The notes beneath the pieces were generated by a model. It was not told where the DNA came from. It worked only from the letters and a program-made list of their open reading frames with translations, and ran no database searches. A program made the translations under genes and the position numbers. This document shows positions 60,851-64,000 of a DNA stretch of 64,000 nucleotides, piece by piece. Source of the DNA: an uncultured Pseudomonadota bacterium (GTDB lineage Bacteria; Myxococcota_A; UBA796; SXON01); contig CAIUMM010000077.1 of assembly GCA_903900265.1 (NCBI GenBank), positions 27,242 to 91,241 on the forward strand. Reading direction: 5' to 3'. Numbering within the stretch: position 1 is the stretch's first letter; each line of letters begins with the position of its first letter.

Positions 60851-62070
60851 CCCCGCGCACCGCCCTGATCGCCCTGATCGCCGCTTCCGTTTTGGCGACG
60901 TGGCCGAAGCCCGCGTACGCCGGAGCCTGCGACGAGCTGCTCACGCAGGACCTCAACTGCAACACCAAGGACGTGTCCGACGAAGCGCTCGTCGACATGG
61001 ACGACCCGCTCTGCGCCGAGAACCCCGACTATACGAGCGGCGACTACTACTACGACTACTTCTCGTGGGGCTGCGCCTTTCCGGTCGACAGCTTCGACAC
61101 CGACGGCGACGGCTTCTCGGACGGCACGCTCGTGTACCCGCCGGACGCGGAGTTTCCCGATCTGGTCGCGCTGCTCGCGTGCGACAACTGCCCGGATGAC
61201 GCGAACCCCGGTCAAGAAGACCTCGACTGCGACGATATCGGCGACCTCTGCGACAACTGCATCGACATCGAAAACAACGACCAAGCCGAGCACGACAGCG
61301 ACGGCCTGGGCGACGCGTGCGACAACTGCGACTTCGCCACCAACCCAGGGCAGGAAGATGAAGACGGCGACGGCGCCGGTGATCTCTGCGACAACTGCCT
61401 CGGCTTGTACAACGACCAGCACGACGCAGACTTCGACGGGATCGGCGACGACTGCGACAACTGCCCGCCGGTCGCGAACGCCGACCAGCTGGACTCGGAC
61501 GCCGACGGCTACGGCGACGAATGCGACAACTGCCCGACTACGGCCGAGGAGTTTCCAGAAGACAACGACCGCGATGGTTTTGGGGACGCCTGTGACAACT
61601 GTCCGGTGGTGGCCAACGTCGATCAGCTGGACGGGGACGGCGATGGGGTCGGCGACGGGTGCGACAACTGCCCGATCGACACCGACCCTACCAACGCGGA
61701 CATCGACGGGGACGGGGTAGGCGATGTCTGCGACCGTTGCCCCACCGACCCGTCACAAGAGCAGCTGGACGCGGACCAGGACGCCGTAGGCGACAACTGC
61801 GACAACTGCCCCAGCGTCAGCAACGCGGACCAGCTTGACCTCGACGGAGACGGGGTCGGCGACCTCTGCGACAACTGCCCCACCATCGTCAATCCCGAGC
61901 AGGCGAACACCCAAGACGCCGACGCCGCCGGCGATGCGTGTGACGCCGAGCAGCTACGCGGTGGCGGTGCGCGCTGCGGGGTGACAGGGTCGGACTCCGG
62001 CCCCGCGTCGCTGCTGCTGCTGTCTACGGCCTGGGCGCTCGCCCGCGTTCGGCGGCGCGACCGCGGCTAA
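60847..62070 (+). CDS. Thrombospondin type 3 repeat protein with MYXO-CTERM-like tail
   Basis: A 407-residue protein with signal peptide (PAYA near 26) and about a dozen thrombospondin type 3 repeats of the form DNCPxxxNxDQxDxDxDGxGDxC, from residue 110 to 365, which bind calcium. The C-terminus has ARCGVTG, then a hydrophobic segment (ASLLLLSTAWALA) and RVRRRDRG. This Cys, helix and basic tail match the layout of MYXO-CTERM sorting signals. It should be surface-anchored. ATG overlaps the ompA-like stop. Confidence 0.85.
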   Translation: MTPRTALIALIAASVLATWPKPAYAGACDELLTQDLNCNTKDVSDEALVDMDDPLCAENPDYTSGDYYYDYFSWGCAFPVDSFDTDGDGFSDGTLVYPPDAEFPDLVALLACDNCPDDANPGQEDLDCDDIGDLCDNCIDIENNDQAEHDSDGLGDACDNCDFATNPGQEDEDGDGAGDLCDNCLGLYNDQHDADFDGIGDDCDNCPPVANADQLDSDADGYGDECDNCPTTAEEFPEDNDRDGFGDACDNCPVVANVDQLDGDGDGVGDGCDNCPIDTDPTNADIDGDGVGDVCDRCPTDPSQEQLDADQDAVGDNCDNCPSVSNADQLDLDGDGVGDLCDNCPTIVNPEQANTQDADAAGDACDAEQLRGGGARCGVTGSDSGPASLLLLSTAWALARVRRRDRG

Positions 62071-63977
62071 TGCCCGCCCTTACCCGGCTTCGCGTCCCAG
62101 ATGCGTAGGCACAGCAAGCTGCCGACGACCGCAAAGGGGAGCAGGAACAGCGGCCAGTAGCTCCAATCCTTCGTGGTCAGGACGCCCAGCGCCCACGCTT
62201 GCAGCCCCGACCCGAGGTACACGAACCCGTCGATCACGCCGACGGCCGTGGCCGCCGCACGGCGCCCGCCAAAGTCCATCGTCGCGGTGCCGGACAACAA
62301 GCCATGGGTGCCGATCACGCAAAGGCTGACGACAAAGCTGACCATCACGAGGAAGATCGGCGACAAGGTCAGCGCCGGACCTCCCGGCAGGGTGCGGGTG
62401 TCTCCTGCCGTTTGCACCGCCTTGGAGTCCTTGATGGCCAGCTTTTGCGGGCCATCGGCACGCTGAACCACGGCCGAGATGAAGCCAGGGCTCTTCACAT
62501 CCGTCGGTGCGAGGGAGCTCGAACAGGTACAGGCGTCGCCGTCCCATCCCGGCGCCTGCAGCCCGGCCCCCTCAAAACGCTTCGGCACCACGCAGGTGGC
62601 CGGCACGCACGCGAACGCCGAGGCGACGTCCTGCCAGTCGTGAAGTTCGGTGACCCCGGCAACCTCCGTGAACGTGTCGCCGGGCCGCAGATCGGTCTTG
62701 GTCGGGTCTTTCACCCAGCCGACCTCGGCGCGTGTGCCGCCGAGCGAAAAGATCATCGCGACGATGCCGAGGGTCAGGCCAAAATACAGACCACCCGCCG
62801 CGGGCGCACGCCGGGACTGGAAGAACAAGTCGGAGACGTAGCCAGCGAGGTTGCCGCCGATCACGCCGGAGACAAACAGCAAGCCGCCCCAACCGCCTTG
62901 AAGGAAAGGGATGAGCACGCAGAACATGCCGCTCGTAGCAAGGACACGCGCACGGATGCCCGCCGGCGCGCGGCGCGCCGCGACGAACAGGCCGGCGGCC
63001 GCGCCCCACGCCGCCGCGAGCACCGCCACGATGCCCATCCAGTCCGGTCCGGGCAGGCCGAGCTCGGATGCGGTCGCCCAGTGACCGTACATCAGCACGT
63101 GGCTGCTTGGCAGCACCCACACCTCTTTGGCGTACACCGGAACCCACTGCATGATGCCCTGACGCAGAACGCCGGTGCAGAACTCGATGAGCGCGACCGT
63201 CAACAGCACAGGATGGCGGAGGATCTTTCCGACCAGCTCCATCGCGGGCACCGCGGGCTCGTTGCGCCCGTCCCCGCCGTCCCCGGTGTCAATGTCGGTC
63301 AGGCCGGCCTCAGACGGCCGGTCGCGCAGCAACCCCAGCTCTGCGACCAACGAGATGCCCAACAAGGCGGCTGGCGCGAAAAACGCAAGCCAAACCGGGA
63401 CAGAATCGCCCGTCTTGAAGATGTCCAGCACCCACTGGTTGCCGGTGTAGGCGAAGAAGATCCCCGAGCTGATCATCGTCCCGAAGATGCCCGAGAACGC
63501 GCCGCGCTCGCGTAGATGGAACCAAGCCGCGTTCACCTTGACGATGGCGACCGCCGCAAAGCTCTGAAAGTACATGTTGATGCCGTAGAGCACGCTCATC
63601 CACAACGACACACGCACCGCACCCGGGTCAGCGGAGAGCAGCATGCTGCGGATGAACAGGCCCATCGCGACGTTCGCGACCGCAGAGCCAGCGAGCGCCA
63701 CAAGCATGGAGCGACGCCCGCCAACGCGGTCTGTCAGCGGCCCGTTGACGAGGAAAGACAGACCATACACCCACGTGCCGACGGCGAAGATGGTGCCGAA
63801 CTCCTCTTTGCTCATCAGCTCGCCGAGGTTCGTCTTCGCGACCGTCAGGTTGTACCTACCCATATACAGGAAGGCGTAGGCGAGCCCCAGCGGAAACCAG
63901 TTCAGGAAGCGCCGAAACCTATAGGCAGAGCTATGCTCGGTAGGATCGGCAGGATTGGCCACGTTCGACACCAGCAC
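62067..63977 (-). CDS. MFS transporter of organophosphate:phosphate antiporter type
   Basis: A 636-residue transporter with 12 predicted helices, similar to the GlpT/UhpT (OPA) branch: AFLYMGRYNLTVAKTNLGEL and FLVNGPLTDRVGGRRSML are typical of helices 1-3. Family members are about 450 residues. Here a 120-130-residue insertion (about 408-535) with four Cys (ACVPATC, ACTC) lies before helix 11, presumably outside the membrane. Substrate may be a sugar or glycerol phosphate. It overlaps the convergent TSP3 gene by 4 bases; GTG start at 63977 or 63971. Confidence 0.83.
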   Translation of the reverse strand: MLVSNVANPADPTEHSSAYRFRRFLNWFPLGLAYAFLYMGRYNLTVAKTNLGELMSKEEFGTIFAVGTWVYGLSFLVNGPLTDRVGGRRSMLVALAGSAVANVAMGLFIRSMLLSADPGAVRVSLWMSVLYGINMYFQSFAAVAIVKVNAAWFHLRERGAFSGIFGTMISSGIFFAYTGNQWVLDIFKTGDSVPVWLAFFAPAALLGISLVAELGLLRDRPSEAGLTDIDTGDGGDGRNEPAVPAMELVGKILRHPVLLTVALIEFCTGVLRQGIMQWVPVYAKEVWVLPSSHVLMYGHWATASELGLPGPDWMGIVAVLAAAWGAAAGLFVAARRAPAGIRARVLATSGMFCVLIPFLQGGWGGLLFVSGVIGGNLAGYVSDLFFQSRRAPAAGGLYFGLTLGIVAMIFSLGGTRAEVGWVKDPTKTDLRPGDTFTEVAGVTELHDWQDVASAFACVPATCVVPKRFEGAGLQAPGWDGDACTCSSSLAPTDVKSPGFISAVVQRADGPQKLAIKDSKAVQTAGDTRTLPGGPALTLSPIFLVMVSFVVSLCVIGTHGLLSGTATMDFGGRRAAATAVGVIDGFVYLGSGLQAWALGVLTTKDWSYWPLFLLPFAVVGSLLCLRIWDAKPGKGGH

Positions 63978-64000
63978 CTCGCCTCCGTCGGCTAACCCAA

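Noticed and set aside
61196..61720. Thr-rich frame inside the thrombospondin-3 gene
   Set aside because: It is the +1 frame of the Asp/Asn repeats (GAC/AAC read as ACG/ACA); its regularity comes only from the repeat.

Overview
This is a GC-rich, gene-dense stretch of what looks like the chromosome of a deltaproteobacterium-like, probably Myxococcota, bacterium. I infer this from the many secreted lipoproteins with Asp/Ser/Thr-rich linkers, the MopE-type Cys/Asp metal-binding motifs, the FG-GAP and thrombospondin type 3 repeat proteins, a MYXO-CTERM-like C-terminus at 62 kb, and MqnD of the futalosine menaquinone route. No 16S or other decisive marker lies in the window, so the phylum is inference. 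I see no prophage, CRISPR array or intact transposon.

Layout. 1-4.1 kb (minus): OMP barrel, lipoprotein, upp, hpt and a partial ridA, closely packed. 4.5-9.1 kb: HU with a clear terminator, then a glycosyltransferase/flippase pair and an FG-GAP lipoprotein. 9.2-9.9 kb: a small scar of decayed mobile DNA (broken AbiEi-type antitoxin and the C-terminal end of a serine recombinase) beside a tRNA-Arg(CCT). 10-15.8 kb: lipoproteins, including a PHP-like protein overlapping a long YD-repeat protein. 15.9-17.9 kb: a ComEC-like secreted hydrolase, DUF3006 and a double helix-hairpin-helix ComEA-like protein. 17.9-22.3 kb: an unknown protein, a signal-peptidase-like protein that has lost both catalytic residues, and two lipoproteins. 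22.4-27.5 kb: a small protein, then an operon for a 4-hydroxybenzoyl-CoA-reductase-like molybdenum enzyme coupled to an LpxL-like acyltransferase. 27.5-38.3 kb: a lipoprotein, then a long minus-strand run (dusB, SDR, two unknown proteins, tsaD, glycoside hydrolase, exbB/exbD, rsmI). 38.4-49.4 kb: lipoproteins, a beta-lactamase-fold lipoprotein, gcvT-gcvH, an M2 peptidase, ftsH and a UbiD-family decarboxylase. 49.5-62 kb: a PP2C/cNMP-domain phosphatase, mqnD, dnaJ, an LpoA-like protein, thiL, two CNNM/CorC proteins and a cell-surface run ending in a thrombospondin-3 protein. 62-64 kb: an OPA-type transporter.

Genes are tightly packed. Many neighbours share ATGA, GTGA or TGATG start/stop overlaps, which both supports the chosen starts and suggests translational coupling. 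Many starts follow a GGAG core, often as TCTGGAG. The most unusual items are the catalytically dead-looking signal peptidase, the HcrB-type iron-sulfur insertion in a molybdenum hydroxylase operon, the uptake-like hydrolase/DUF3006/HhH trio, the unexplained SDR/157-aa/677-aa cassette, the very short lipoprotein signal peptides, and the decayed island at tRNA-Arg.
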